Of a stretch of DNA of 64,000 nt, positions 1 through 8,068 are shown piece after piece. The position numbers were made by a program, and so were the translations under genes. The notes beneath the pieces are model-generated. The model was not told the DNA's origin and searched no databases. It saw only the letters and a list, made by a program, of their open reading frames with translations. Location of the stretch: the NCBI GenBank assembly GCA_903891475.1, contig CAITEP010000029.1, forward strand, positions 1-64,000. Direction: 5' to 3'. The DNA comes from an uncultured Mucilaginibacter sp. (GTDB lineage Bacteria; Bacteroidota; Bacteroidia; Sphingobacteriales; Sphingobacteriaceae). The stretch's first letter is position 1, and the number at the start of each line of letters is the position of its first letter.

Positions 1-388
1 CATCCAGACCTAACAAATACCCTTTGTAAAACTGTTCAATAATTTCTTTGGTATAAGTCTCGGTAATGGGCTGGATGTTCTCTAACAGAATTTGGTTATT
101 TCCAAAAATGTTATTGCAGAATACCGAAATTATATTTGGTTCGCTAACAAAAAATATCCTATCTTCTTCCAAATCAAATCTTTCAAATGGAAACCCACTA
201 TTATATTTAAGTAATGAATTGGCTGGTTCAAATAAACCACCAACAGCAGATAAAAAAGGAAACTTGCCATGATTATCAGTATTTAAACCTTTAGTTGGAC
301 TGTAACCCGTTAGATGTAGAAATACATAGCAGAAGTTTGTTAAGAAAGACTGAATTGTAATCAATTTATATTTTGGAGTTTTGAACAT
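1..388 (-). CDS. Hypothetical protein, 3' end cut by window edge
   Basis: The minus strand is open from an ATG at 388 to the window edge, 129 codons without a stop. The visible protein starts MFKTPKYKLITIQ and contains GLFEPANSLLKYNSG and ITETYTKEIIEQFYKGYLLG. The N-terminus is mildly hydrophobic and aromatic but lacks a convincing signal peptide. I do not recognise the family. It sits inside the integrated element, left of the recombinase and on the same strand, so it is probably element cargo. The plus-strand frame over the same bases is a shadow: this one fills the whole interval and has sensible composition. Confidence 0.55.
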   Translation of the reverse strand, partial: MFKTPKYKLITIQSFLTNFCYVFLHLTGYSPTKGLNTDNHGKFPFLSAVGGLFEPANSLLKYNSGFPFERFDLEEDRIFFVSEPNIISVFCNNIFGNNQILLENIQPITETYTKEIIEQFYKGYLLGLD

Positions 389-685
389 TAAATGATTAAT
401 GAATTAGTAATATTAACTGCTTAATAATCCTGAATCTTTAGAATTAAATAAATAACAAATATTTCTTTACTCTATATTTTTAAGGTAAATTAGTTTCTTA
501 TTTATTAAATAATTATAATTATATAAATATACGGTAAAATAGTTATGTGCTTAGAAAATATGGTAAAAACTAAACCTCATTAAGGTAAATTGGTTTTTAC
601 TGAAGTAATATGATTATTTTAATATGTTTTTGAAGTAAAATAATTATAAATAATGAATTGCATGCTAAACCTGCAATTTCTTTCT
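389..685. other. AT-rich intergenic region with GGTAAA repeats
   Basis: No gene is visible. The stretch is very AT-rich and holds a 16-bp near-perfect direct repeat, TAAGGTAAATT-R-GTTT, at 481-496 and 581-596. Two more GGTAAA hexamers lie between the copies. It probably carries the promoter of the truncated gene at 388. The repeats might be binding sites for an element-encoded protein, but nothing shows this directly. Confidence 0.4.
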
Positions 686-1924
686 TTAAATGATTGAGTT
701 AATAAGCTCATCCAATAAGGGATCACCTATATCATCTAAATAAATATCAGTAGTTTTTGTACTTTCATGCCCAAGGCTTTGACCTATAATTTCCTTTGAA
801 ACTCTATTACGCCTAAGGATAGTCGCGTAAGTGTGTCTGGCAACATAAGTAGTTATGTTTTTTTCAATGCCTGCAAGTCCAGCAATCTCTTTTAAATCTT
901 TATTTACCCTTTTTAATATTTTTATTTTACGATCATGGATAGATTGTTCTGAAAAATGCCTTTTATAAATAATTGGGAAAATGTACCCGGCATCACTATT
1001 GCCTTCTAAAAGTTGATAAAAGTTTATTATTTCAACAGCTTGTTGATGAAGTTGAAATCTGAATTCCTCCTTTGTTTTTGCCCGAAAATAATTCAACTCA
1101 TTGTCCTTTATATTTTCCCATTTTAAACTGGCAAGATCAGTAAAGTTTAAGCCTCTGCAATAATAGCTAAATAGAAAGTAGTTTCTTGAGTTGATCAAAC
1201 TGTCAGGTTGTTCACTGAGATTGAGTGTAATAATTTTATCTAATTGTTCCTTAGCAATGGCGCGTTTCTTGGTTCGTGGATTATTGTATTTCGAAAAGTT
1301 AAAATCTTTAAACGGGTAATGTTCAGATGGACAGACTTTATCCTTAATTGCATTTTTCCATAAAGTTCTAAATGTTCTAAAATAAACGCTTCGTGTTGTT
1401 GTCGCACAATTACGATTTAATAAATAATCCTCGAATTTTGAAATAAACTCAAGGTTGATACCAGTAAAATCATAATCCTTTTTTTTAGTGAAGTTAGAAA
1501 TACAGTTTCTGGTTGATTTAAAAGTAGCCGCATATCCTATCCTTTTTTGGGTTTTGAGACGGTCAATTTGCTGGTCAAAATAAGCTAGTAGCTTCCCTGA
1601 TTTTTGTTGGACTTCTCCTCCAGTGTATTTCCGAACCAATGCCTTAACATCTTCAAAGGTTATATGAGCTGAATTCCTCCCTGCTGATAAAACAAAAAGG
1701 TCAACATCTGAAGAAATAGTTGAGAGTAGTAAATTTAAGGATTTAAAATTAGGGTGATTTTTATTTACACGTTGTTCTTTTTCTTCCCAAAATTCTACAC
1801 TACTATACTTCTTAACAGAAACCAATTGATCTTTTCTGTTTATAGTAATGCGTAACATAATTGGAAAAGTTGTAGAATTAGGGTTGCTCTGTGTACGTAG
1901 AATAAATTTTGTTGATACTGACAT
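686..1924 (-). CDS. Tyrosine recombinase / integrase
   Basis: A 412-residue site-specific recombinase of the phage integrase family, in the form common in Bacteroidetes conjugative elements and islands. It has an N-terminal arm-binding region (about 1-100), a SAM-like core-binding domain (about 105-210) and a C-terminal catalytic domain. Catalytic signatures are visible: the first Arg in YYCRGLNFTDL, ARHTYAT (Arg and His of box II), SLGHEST, and the nucleophilic Tyr in TTDIYLDDI near the C-terminus. It is transcribed leftward, away from the adjacent attachment site at 2111-2154, on which it presumably acts. An inverted repeat lies just upstream of its start. The length is complete and the gene looks intact. 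Confidence 0.93.
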   Translation of the reverse strand: MSVSTKFILRTQSNPNSTTFPIMLRITINRKDQLVSVKKYSSVEFWEEKEQRVNKNHPNFKSLNLLLSTISSDVDLFVLSAGRNSAHITFEDVKALVRKYTGGEVQQKSGKLLAYFDQQIDRLKTQKRIGYAATFKSTRNCISNFTKKKDYDFTGINLEFISKFEDYLLNRNCATTTRSVYFRTFRTLWKNAIKDKVCPSEHYPFKDFNFSKYNNPRTKKRAIAKEQLDKIITLNLSEQPDSLINSRNYFLFSYYCRGLNFTDLASLKWENIKDNELNYFRAKTKEEFRFQLHQQAVEIINFYQLLEGNSDAGYIFPIIYKRHFSEQSIHDRKIKILKRVNKDLKEIAGLAGIEKNITTYVARHTYATILRRNRVSKEIIGQSLGHESTKTTDIYLDDIGDPLLDELINSII

Positions 1925-1956
1925 AGTTTTTTATTAAATTGTTTATCATTTATTCT

Positions 1957-1998
1957 AATGTTGGACTAAAAAATTTAGTCCAACATTAGTCCAACATT
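1957..1998. repeat. Inverted repeat and third half-copy upstream of integrase
   Basis: AATGTTGGACTAAA (1957-1970) and its perfect reverse complement (1974-1987) are separated by three A. A further direct half-copy, TTAGTCCAACATT, follows at 1986-1998. The repeat lies 33 bp upstream of the integrase start, a good place for an operator of the integrase gene or for arm-type integrase/excisionase sites. A degenerate copy (TAGTCCAAAATTAGTGCAAC) lies at 2201-2220, across the attachment site. Confidence 0.55.
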
Positions 1999-2110
1999 TC
2001 TTGGCTAACCCTACTTAAGCAAACTTAAGAAAAACCACTTAATCAATTGATAATGATAAATATACGAAAAAATATCAAACTAAAAAATTTATAAAATAGC
2101 CAATTTTTGA

Positions 2111-2154
2111 GCATGGCATGCAAGAGGTCATCGGTTCGACTCCGATATTCTCCA
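2111..2154 (+). other. Attachment site: 3' fragment of tRNA-Ala(GGC)
   Basis: The fragment runs from inside the anticodon stem to the discriminator base. It shows anticodon loop ATGGCAT with anticodon GGC (2115-2117), 3' anticodon stem GCAAG, variable loop AGGTC, T stem ATCGG/CCGAT around loop TTCGACT (2130-2146), acceptor strand ATTCTCC (2147-2153) and discriminator A. No D arm or 5' acceptor strand precedes it, so this is not a working tRNA. It is the duplicated att core of an element integrated into tRNA-Ala(GGC). Confidence 0.8.
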
Positions 2155-2163
2155 CTTGATAAT

Positions 2164-2196
2164 AAGGCTTTTAGCGTAATAGCTGAAAGCCTTTTT
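2164..2196 (+). terminator. Rho-independent terminator after the tRNA fragment
   Basis: AAGGCTTTTAGC pairs with GCTGAAAGCCTT around a short loop and is followed by a T run. It is placed as the original terminator of the tRNA-Ala gene, on the chromosomal side of the attachment site. Confidence 0.65.
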
Positions 2197-2414
2197 AATT
2201 TAGTCCAAAATTAGTGCAACAATTCGGTTGAGTTTTATGAAGGTTCTTTAGACTGAAACGAACTAAAAAATCTTTTGCTTCACTTTTTTTAGAATACGTT
2301 TATACGTTTGAGGGGTATAGAAAATTCTTTTTTTGATGAACCTAATTCTAAATTTGTTAATTTCAATTTTATGGAGTTATTATCCCTATTGGTTTAAACA
2401 CCGTGTAAATAAAA

Positions 2415-2750
2415 TTAATTTTCTTTATTACTTCTACTGGTCAAAAAATACAAAGGCACACCCAAGGCTGCTATTCCCAAGCCCGGCCAGGTAAACATAG
2501 GTTTGTAAATAATTAATAATGAGCAAAATGCCAATCCAAGTAGAATATAAATTATTGGGATAAAAGGGTAGCCAAATGCTTTATAGGGGCGTTCAATATC
2601 CGGTTGTTTTTGGCGCAGAATAAAAATACCAGCAATGGTAAATACATAAAATATAACCGCTATAAAGGTGATCATATCCAATAAATCACCATACTTACCA
2701 CTTAAACAAAGTATGGATGCCATAATTGCTTGCAGCCAAAGCGCGATTTT
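2415..2750 (-). pseudogene. C-terminal remnant of an APC-family amino acid permease
   Basis: The reading frame encodes the last transmembrane helices of an APC superfamily amino acid permease: WLQAIMASILCLSGKYGDL, then a helix ITFIAVIFYVFTIAGIFILR, the conserved RPYKAFGYPFIPIIY stretch, and the last helix. Such permeases are about 450-500 residues; only about 110 remain. The frame stays open upstream as KIALWLQAIM, past the ATG at 2723, until it runs into the end of the DUF983 gene, so the 5' three quarters were removed by a deletion or rearrangement whose join lies near 2750. An internal start could give a short membrane peptide, but transport function is unlikely. Confidence 0.75.
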
Positions 2751-3162
2751 AATGTTTTTTAATTTCCTTGCTTAGTTCTGGGTGATAACGCAAACCCGGA
2801 GTAAGCCAATGCATTAATACCACACGAGAATAACGCATATTGAAAGGAGCAAGCAAACCTACAACGGTTAATAATATAACTACATAAACCCAAGGGTTAT
2901 GGCTACCTGTGAGTACGCTGGTTGCCACCGCTAGTGTAACCAATTCAGCAACTATAAAGGCATAACTTACATACATGGCACCATAAAAATATCCGGGTTC
3001 GCGCTCGTAAACCATGCCGCAATGCGGGCAATTGGTCAGCATTTTCTGACCGTTTAAGCTGTAGGTAGGGTTAGCATATAAATTACCAACCCGACATTTA
3101 GGGCATTTGGCCTTTAAAATGGCAGGCCACATCTTTAATTCTTGTTTTTTCAAATTTTCCAT
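2749..3162 (-). CDS. DUF983 zinc-ribbon membrane protein
   Basis: A 137-residue protein of the DUF983 family. An N-terminal zinc-ribbon pattern is visible (CPKCRVGNLY at about 20-29 and CPHCGMVYE at about 45-53), followed by the family signature EPGYFYGAMYVSY and two transmembrane helices (about 63-83 and 90-108). It is probably an inner-membrane protein of unknown function. It is the last complete gene of the efflux operon, after the DUF2892 protein. Its stop overlaps the breakpoint of the truncated permease, so the deletion seems to have stopped just short of it. Confidence 0.85.
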   Translation of the reverse strand: MENLKKQELKMWPAILKAKCPKCRVGNLYANPTYSLNGQKMLTNCPHCGMVYEREPGYFYGAMYVSYAFIVAELVTLAVATSVLTGSHNPWVYVVILLTVVGLLAPFNMRYSRVVLMHWLTPGLRYHPELSKEIKKH

Positions 3163-3219
3163 TTATATAAATTGTATCAATTAAGGTCGGTAATTCCCGT
3201 TTAAAAATTAGGCTAGTAT

Positions 3220-3405
3220 TTAGTTTTTCATACCAAATCGAGTAAGTATCATCTCCAAAGGGCAAAATTTTGTGACGGATGATTGCAGCAGATTTACCCC
3301 TACAAAAATACCTAACCATACCCAATTTATATCAACAAATATTGATAAAGCAAGGCTCAACAAAACCAGCGTACCGGCAACTGCTCGTACAATTCTTTCT
3401 TTCAT
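3220..3405 (-). CDS. DUF2892 (YgaP-like) small membrane protein
   Basis: A 61-residue protein with the DUF2892 / inner-membrane YgaP transmembrane pattern: a basic N-terminus KERIVRAVAGTLVLLSLALS, a second helix WLGIFVGVNLLQSSVT, and the characteristic end FCPLEMILTRFGMK. In other bacteria this domain often accompanies rhodaneses or thiol/metal-handling genes. Here it lies in the RND efflux operon between the 101-residue protein and DUF983. Function unknown; probably a two-helix inner-membrane protein. Confidence 0.85.
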   Translation of the reverse strand: MKERIVRAVAGTLVLLSLALSIFVDINWVWLGIFVGVNLLQSSVTKFCPLEMILTRFGMKN

Positions 3406-3420
3406 AATAGCATGTATTTG

Positions 3421-3726
3421 TTATATAAAATCTTCAACCGGAATAATGAATGCCCTCAATAAAAACTTTGGCTTATTGGCTTCATTATAATTTTTTACCA
3501 CGGCTAAGGCCTTCCGTGCATTATCATCACTTGTAAAACTAAAAACCATGAACGAATTATAATGTTCCTCACCACTTGCAAACCAATCCTGTAGTAAATC
3601 ATCTTTCCCACTATTTTTAAATCCCGTAAGGTTGGTACTGCTAAACACCGCTATATCGGCCTGTTTAAATAGCTTATAAACAGTCTCTTTATCGTCGGTT
3701 AGGCAGGTAGTTATAAATAGTTTCAT
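3421..3726 (-). CDS. Small conserved protein downstream of RND pump
   Basis: A 101-residue soluble protein starting MKLFITTCLTDDKETVYKL and ending AFIIPVEDFI. The alternation of strands and helices suggests a small ferredoxin-like alpha/beta fold, like PII-related or DUF3240 proteins that sit beside RND pumps in other bacteria; that assignment is a guess from context and length. It follows the pump with only four bases between, so it is co-transcribed with and probably connected to efflux. Confidence 0.7.
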   Translation of the reverse strand: MKLFITTCLTDDKETVYKLFKQADIAVFSSTNLTGFKNSGKDDLLQDWFASGEEHYNSFMVFSFTSDDNARKALAVVKNYNEANKPKFLLRAFIIPVEDFI

Positions 3727-3730
3727 ATTA

Positions 3731-6700
3731 TTAATTATTAAAAATTTGTGTAATATCTTTTTTTCGAATCATTTTAAAGTATAATAATGGCACTACTATT
3801 AAAGTAAGGAAGGTAGAAGTTACCGTACCACCCATTAAGGAAATTGCCAAGCCTTGAAAAATGGGGTCGAACAAAATAATTACCGCGCCTAATGCCACTG
3901 CACCGGCAGTAAGCAATATGGGGGTAGTACGTACCGCACCAGCCTCAATAATGGCCTGTTTTAATGGGATGCCTTCCTTTAGCCGGATATTGATAAAATC
4001 AATTAACAAAATTGAATTCCTCACCATTACGCCGGCAAGGGCAATAAACCCAATCATGGAAGTGGCCGTAAAGTAGGCATGCAACATCCAATGCCCCAAT
4101 ACAATTCCAATTAATGAAAGCGGTATTGCGGCCAGCATTACCAACGGTACTGTAAAGTTTTGGAACCAGCCAACAATTAAAATATATATCATTAGGATTA
4201 CTACCGCGAAGGCTATTCCTAAGTCTCTAAACACCTCAAAGGTAATTTGCCATTCGCCATCCCATTTCAAGCTGTAATTATCTTCCAGCTCGGGTTGATG
4301 TGTATATTCTTCTTTCAGGGTATATCCTTTAGGCAATTTAACATCCTTCAAATGGTTTGATACATCTGATATAGCATAAGAAGGGCTTTCCAGCTGTCCG
4401 GCCATATCACCCAAAACATAAACCACCTCTTTTTGATTTTTACGGTAGATGCTTTTAGGTTTTATTTCTCGGCTCACCTTCACCAAATCCTTTACAGGAA
4501 AAGCTGTGCCCTGTGGATTAATAATTTTTAGGTTAAGTACATCCTCCATATTGGTTTTATCGGCATCGCCCAATTGCAATTTAATAACTTCTTGATGGTA
4601 TGAAGTGGGATTATACAAATTCCCAACCGCCAACCCTGATAAAGCCGCATTTACTGTAGTGGCTATTTGCGCCGTGGCAATACCGTAATGCATGGCTTTT
4701 TCTTTATCAACTTCTAAATGATAGGCTGGTTGGTTGTCTTCTACCATCCAGTCAACATCAACCACATTGTCTGTTTTGTTTAACAGATTTTTTACCTGCC
4801 CGGCAACTTTTATTTGTTTTTCATAATTGGGCCCGTAGATTTCGGCAACCAAGGTTGAGAGTACCGGCGGACCAGGTGGTACTTCCACAATCTTCACATT
4901 TGCATTGTACTTTTTGGCTATTGCTTGTATTGCAAGGCGCATTTGCTTGGCAATATCATGACTTTGCGCGCCCCTGTCTTTTTTATCAACTAGGTTTACC
5001 TGTATATCTGCCACATTATCACCCCTCCTAAGGTCGTAATGGCGCACCAATCCGTTAAAGCTAATGGGAGCCGAGGTGCCAATATAACATTCATAATTTT
5101 TTACCAAGTTTTGTTTTGAAACATAAGCTGCGATGTCTTTAGTAACTGCCTGTGTTTTTTCGAGGGTGCTACCTTCGGGCATATCAACCACTACCTGAAA
5201 TTCGTTTTTATTATCAAATGGCAGCATTTTTACGGCAACCGCCTTGGTATAAAACATGGAGAGTGTTGCAAAAAGCACAACTACGGTACTCAATATAAAG
5301 GCCCAACGCTTCCACCTTGTTTCGAGTAAAGGGTGTATGAATGATTTGTATATTTTGTAGATACTGGTTTCTTCCAATATTTTATGCTTTTTTTCATCAT
5401 TTGTTTCTATGCTCGTTTCCTTTTCACGAAGGAAAATATAACCTAAATAAGGGGTTAGGGTTAGCGCGATGACTAATGATAATATCATGGCGATTGATGC
5501 ACCAATTGGCATCGGACTCATATAGGGACCCATCATACCCGAGACAAAAGCCATGGGCAATACAGCTGCTATCACTGTAAATGTAGCCAATATGGTAGGG
5601 TTGCCTACCTCGTTAATAGCGTAAAGTGCAGCTTGTAAAGGGGGTAACTTGCGCATTTTAAAATGGCGATGCATGTTTTCGGCAATAATAATCGAATCAT
5701 CAACCACTATGCCTGTAATAAATACCAAAGCAAAGAGGGTGATTCTATTTAACGTATAATGCATAAAGTAGTACCCAAACAAGGTGAGTGCAAAGGTTAC
5801 CGGCACCGATAAAAATACCACCAAACCACCACGCCAACCCATTGCCAGCATAACAAAAACGGTAACCACCACAATAGCGATAAATAAATGGAGCAATAAC
5901 TCCGATACCTTGTCTGATGCGGTTTCGCCGTAGTTGCGGGTAACGCTTAAATGCACCTCATTGGGCAACAGATCTTTTTTTAAATTGGCAACTTTAGCCA
6001 AAATAAGTTCCGATAGTTTCATGGCGTCGGCACCTTTCTTTTTAGCTACCGATAGCGTGATTGCCGGATAATTCGACTTAAACCTATTGGCATTCAATTT
6101 ATCGGCATTGCCATAACCAAATAAAACATATTGGTTAGCATTTTGTGCACCCTCCTCAATATGGGCTATTTGTTTTAGGTAAACTGGTTGCTGTTGGTTA
6201 AGCCCAACAACCAGGTTGCCAACATCGTCGGCTGTTGATAGGAAGTTGCCTGTTTCTACCGAAAACGAAGTGTCTTTCTGTAGCAGATTGCCAGCTGGTA
6301 ATTGCAGGTTGCTGCCTTGTATTTGTTTACTTACTGATAAAAAATCAACATGGTTTTGCGCCATCTTATTTTTATCGAGTATCACTTTTATCTCCCTATC
6401 TCGGCCTCCTAACACATTGATATCTGCTACATCGGGTATTTTTTTTACCTCGTTTGCCAATAGCTCGCTTATTTGCTTTAGTTGGTAATCATCGTACTTA
6501 TCGCTCCATAGGGTAAGACCCAAAACTGGCACGTCATCAATGGCACGGGTTTTTATAAGTGGCAGGGTTACGCCTTGCGGCATTTTATCTATGTTTTTCA
6601 TCAGCTCGCTGTAAAGCTTCACCAACGAGCGTTCTACATCCTCGCCAACATAAAACTGAACAATCACCATTGCCTGCCCTTGCATGGAGGTGGAGTAAAC

Positions 6701-6952
6701 ATACTCTACCCCTTTTACATTCGAAATCATTTTTTCCAACGGCGCGGCTACCTTGGTCTCCACATCCTTTGGTGATGCGCCCGGATAGCCAATAAAAATA
6801 TCGGCCATAGGCACCTGTATCTGTGGCTCCTCCTCTCTCGGAATCAAAAATGTGCTATACCCACCAATCAATAAAAAAGCAATCATCAACAGGATGGTTA
6901 ATTTCGACTGTATGAACGCTTTGGCTATATTCCCTGCAAATCCTTCTTTCAT
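3731..6952 (-). CDS. RND family efflux pump, inner-membrane subunit
   Basis: A 1073-residue AcrB/HAE1-type resistance-nodulation-division transporter that drives proton-coupled export through an adaptor and outer-membrane channel. It shows the first helix after SKLTILLMIAFLLIGGYSTF, the PREEEPQI porter entry motif, the TM4 motif GIVVDDSIIIAENMHRHF (about 412-430) with the proton-relay Asp pair, and the second half with FIALAGVMVRNSILLIDFIN. It belongs to the divergent Bacteroidetes group rather than to typical AcrB drug pumps, and the substrate cannot be read from sequence. It is followed by small proteins often found with this group. Complete length; translation is closely coupled to the upstream adaptor (five bases between). 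Confidence 0.95.
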   Translation of the reverse strand: MKEGFAGNIAKAFIQSKLTILLMIAFLLIGGYSTFLIPREEEPQIQVPMADIFIGYPGASPKDVETKVAAPLEKMISNVKGVEYVYSTSMQGQAMVIVQFYVGEDVERSLVKLYSELMKNIDKMPQGVTLPLIKTRAIDDVPVLGLTLWSDKYDDYQLKQISELLANEVKKIPDVADINVLGGRDREIKVILDKNKMAQNHVDFLSVSKQIQGSNLQLPAGNLLQKDTSFSVETGNFLSTADDVGNLVVGLNQQQPVYLKQIAHIEEGAQNANQYVLFGYGNADKLNANRFKSNYPAITLSVAKKKGADAMKLSELILAKVANLKKDLLPNEVHLSVTRNYGETASDKVSELLLHLFIAIVVVTVFVMLAMGWRGGLVVFLSVPVTFALTLFGYYFMHYTLNRITLFALVFITGIVVDDSIIIAENMHRHFKMRKLPPLQAALYAINEVGNPTILATFTVIAAVLPMAFVSGMMGPYMSPMPIGASIAMILSLVIALTLTPYLGYIFLREKETSIETNDEKKHKILEETSIYKIYKSFIHPLLETRWKRWAFILSTVVVLFATLSMFYTKAVAVKMLPFDNKNEFQVVVDMPEGSTLEKTQAVTKDIAAYVSKQNLVKNYECYIGTSAPISFNGLVRHYDLRRGDNVADIQVNLVDKKDRGAQSHDIAKQMRLAIQAIAKKYNANVKIVEVPPGPPVLSTLVAEIYGPNYEKQIKVAGQVKNLLNKTDNVVDVDWMVEDNQPAYHLEVDKEKAMHYGIATAQIATTVNAALSGLAVGNLYNPTSYHQEVIKLQLGDADKTNMEDVLNLKIINPQGTAFPVKDLVKVSREIKPKSIYRKNQKEVVYVLGDMAGQLESPSYAISDVSNHLKDVKLPKGYTLKEEYTHQPELEDNYSLKWDGEWQITFEVFRDLGIAFAVVILMIYILIVGWFQNFTVPLVMLAAIPLSLIGIVLGHWMLHAYFTATSMIGFIALAGVMVRNSILLIDFINIRLKEGIPLKQAIIEAGAVRTTPILLTAGAVALGAVIILFDPIFQGLAISLMGGTVTSTFLTLIVVPLLYFKMIRKKDITQIFNN

Positions 6953-6957
6953 ATCAG

Positions 6958-8067
6958 TTATTTTATTTTAACCTGTACTCCGTTATATAATTTGCCATCG
7001 GCTTTCAGTATAAACTGCTCATTGGCTGCCAACCCGCTCAGTACCGCTACATTGCTGCCTATGGTTTTGCCTAGCCTTACCCAGCGCAACAAAGCCGTAT
7101 TGTTGTTGCCTATGGTGTATAGGCCTGCCAGTTGGTTTTTATATTCAATGCTACTACTTGGCACCATTACTTGCTCGTTATCAACATTGGCATTAATGGT
7201 TTGTTTTACCTTTACTTGCACGTTGGCATACATGCCGGCATAAAGTCCGGTTTTATCCCTTTCGGGGATATTTATTTTGATAAGATATTGCCCGCCTGTA
7301 AATTGCGACGATTGGTTTATTTGCGTTACCTTACCCTCAAAGGTTTTATTTGCCGAAGCAATGGTAACCACCGCGCTCGCTCCAGTATGTATTTGGCTGA
7401 TGCTATTTTCGGGAGCGGTAGCACTTAGCTGGTAGCTGTCGCTTTTTTCGATGGTAAGTAATGACATGCCCGGGTTTGCCATACTGCCCGCATCGGCATT
7501 TTTTTGGGTGATGATACCTGCAAAAGGTGCGGTTAAATTGGTATAGTTTAGCGTAGCATTCAGTTCGTTCCTGCTTTGTTTGGCTACTTCCAACCTTGCT
7601 TTTGCCGAATTGTAGGCTAAAGTTACATTTTCCAATTCTTTAGCCGATGCGCTTTGCTGCTGATAGAGTGTGGTAAAACGGTCAAAATCTTTTTGCGCGT
7701 TTTTTAGTGCCAAGTTAGCTTCAGTTATCATGGCATCGGCTTGGGCTCTTTTGGCTAAAATATCGTCATTGCTGATGGTAGCCAATAACTGCCCCGTGCT
7801 TACATGGTCGCCCAGTTTTACATTTATTTTGGTAATATAGCCCATGATGCGGGTACTGATATTGGCCGATTCTCCCGCCTCTACCTGTCCGCTTAAATTC
7901 ACATTTTGTTGCAGGTTTGATGTTGGCCGCCCAACTGTTACCACAACAGCCGAATCAACAGTTGTTGTATCGTCCTGCTTTTTATTGTTTGAGCAGGCGC
8001 TCAGCAAAGCCATGCCAATTACCGCCACAAGTTGTAGCTTGTTATTAGGTATATTAAATATTTTCAT
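6958..8067 (-). CDS. RND efflux adaptor (membrane fusion) lipoprotein
   Basis: A 369-residue HlyD/AcrA-like periplasmic adaptor. The N-terminus carries a lipobox (ALLSAC, Cys25), so the mature protein should be a lipoprotein. A lipoyl half-motif around ISTRIMGYITKINVKLGDHV (about 70-90), an alpha-helical hairpin with IRN/QQQSASAKEL-like heptads (about 100-165), a second lipoyl half (NYTNLTAPFAGIITQKNADA) and beta-barrel and membrane-proximal domains follow in the usual order. It links the pump at 3731-6952 to the TolC-like channel encoded just upstream; the stop of that gene and this start are one base apart. Confidence 0.93.
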   Translation of the reverse strand: MKIFNIPNNKLQLVAVIGMALLSACSNNKKQDDTTTVDSAVVVTVGRPTSNLQQNVNLSGQVEAGESANISTRIMGYITKINVKLGDHVSTGQLLATISNDDILAKRAQADAMITEANLALKNAQKDFDRFTTLYQQQSASAKELENVTLAYNSAKARLEVAKQSRNELNATLNYTNLTAPFAGIITQKNADAGSMANPGMSLLTIEKSDSYQLSATAPENSISQIHTGASAVVTIASANKTFEGKVTQINQSSQFTGGQYLIKINIPERDKTGLYAGMYANVQVKVKQTINANVDNEQVMVPSSSIEYKNQLAGLYTIGNNNTALLRWVRLGKTIGSNVAVLSGLAANEQFILKADGKLYNGVQVKIK

Positions 8068-8068
8068 T

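Larger units (their letters stand above)
1..2154. mobile_element. Right end of a tRNA-Ala-integrated element
   Basis: A tyrosine recombinase gene (686-1924) lies about 190 bp inside a 44-bp fragment that matches the 3' part of a tRNA-Ala(GGC). The sequence left of the fragment is not tRNA, whereas the sequence right of it begins with a terminator of the kind that follows a tRNA gene. This is the usual picture for an integrative element that duplicated the tRNA 3' end, with the intact tRNA at the other, unseen end. The left boundary, size and cargo are outside the window, so prophage, ICE or genomic island cannot be told apart. Confidence 0.7.

Noticed and set aside
66..272. 68-codon plus-strand ORF near the left edge
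   Set aside because: It is antisense to a longer minus-strand frame open from 388 to the edge, which has better composition.
2111..2154. A functional tRNA gene
   Set aside because: No 5' acceptor strand, D arm or full anticodon stem precedes the fragment.
2415..2723. Reading the 102-codon frame as a real small membrane protein
   Set aside because: Its sequence equals the C-terminus of APC permeases and its frame is open upstream without a matching start, so a remnant is more likely.
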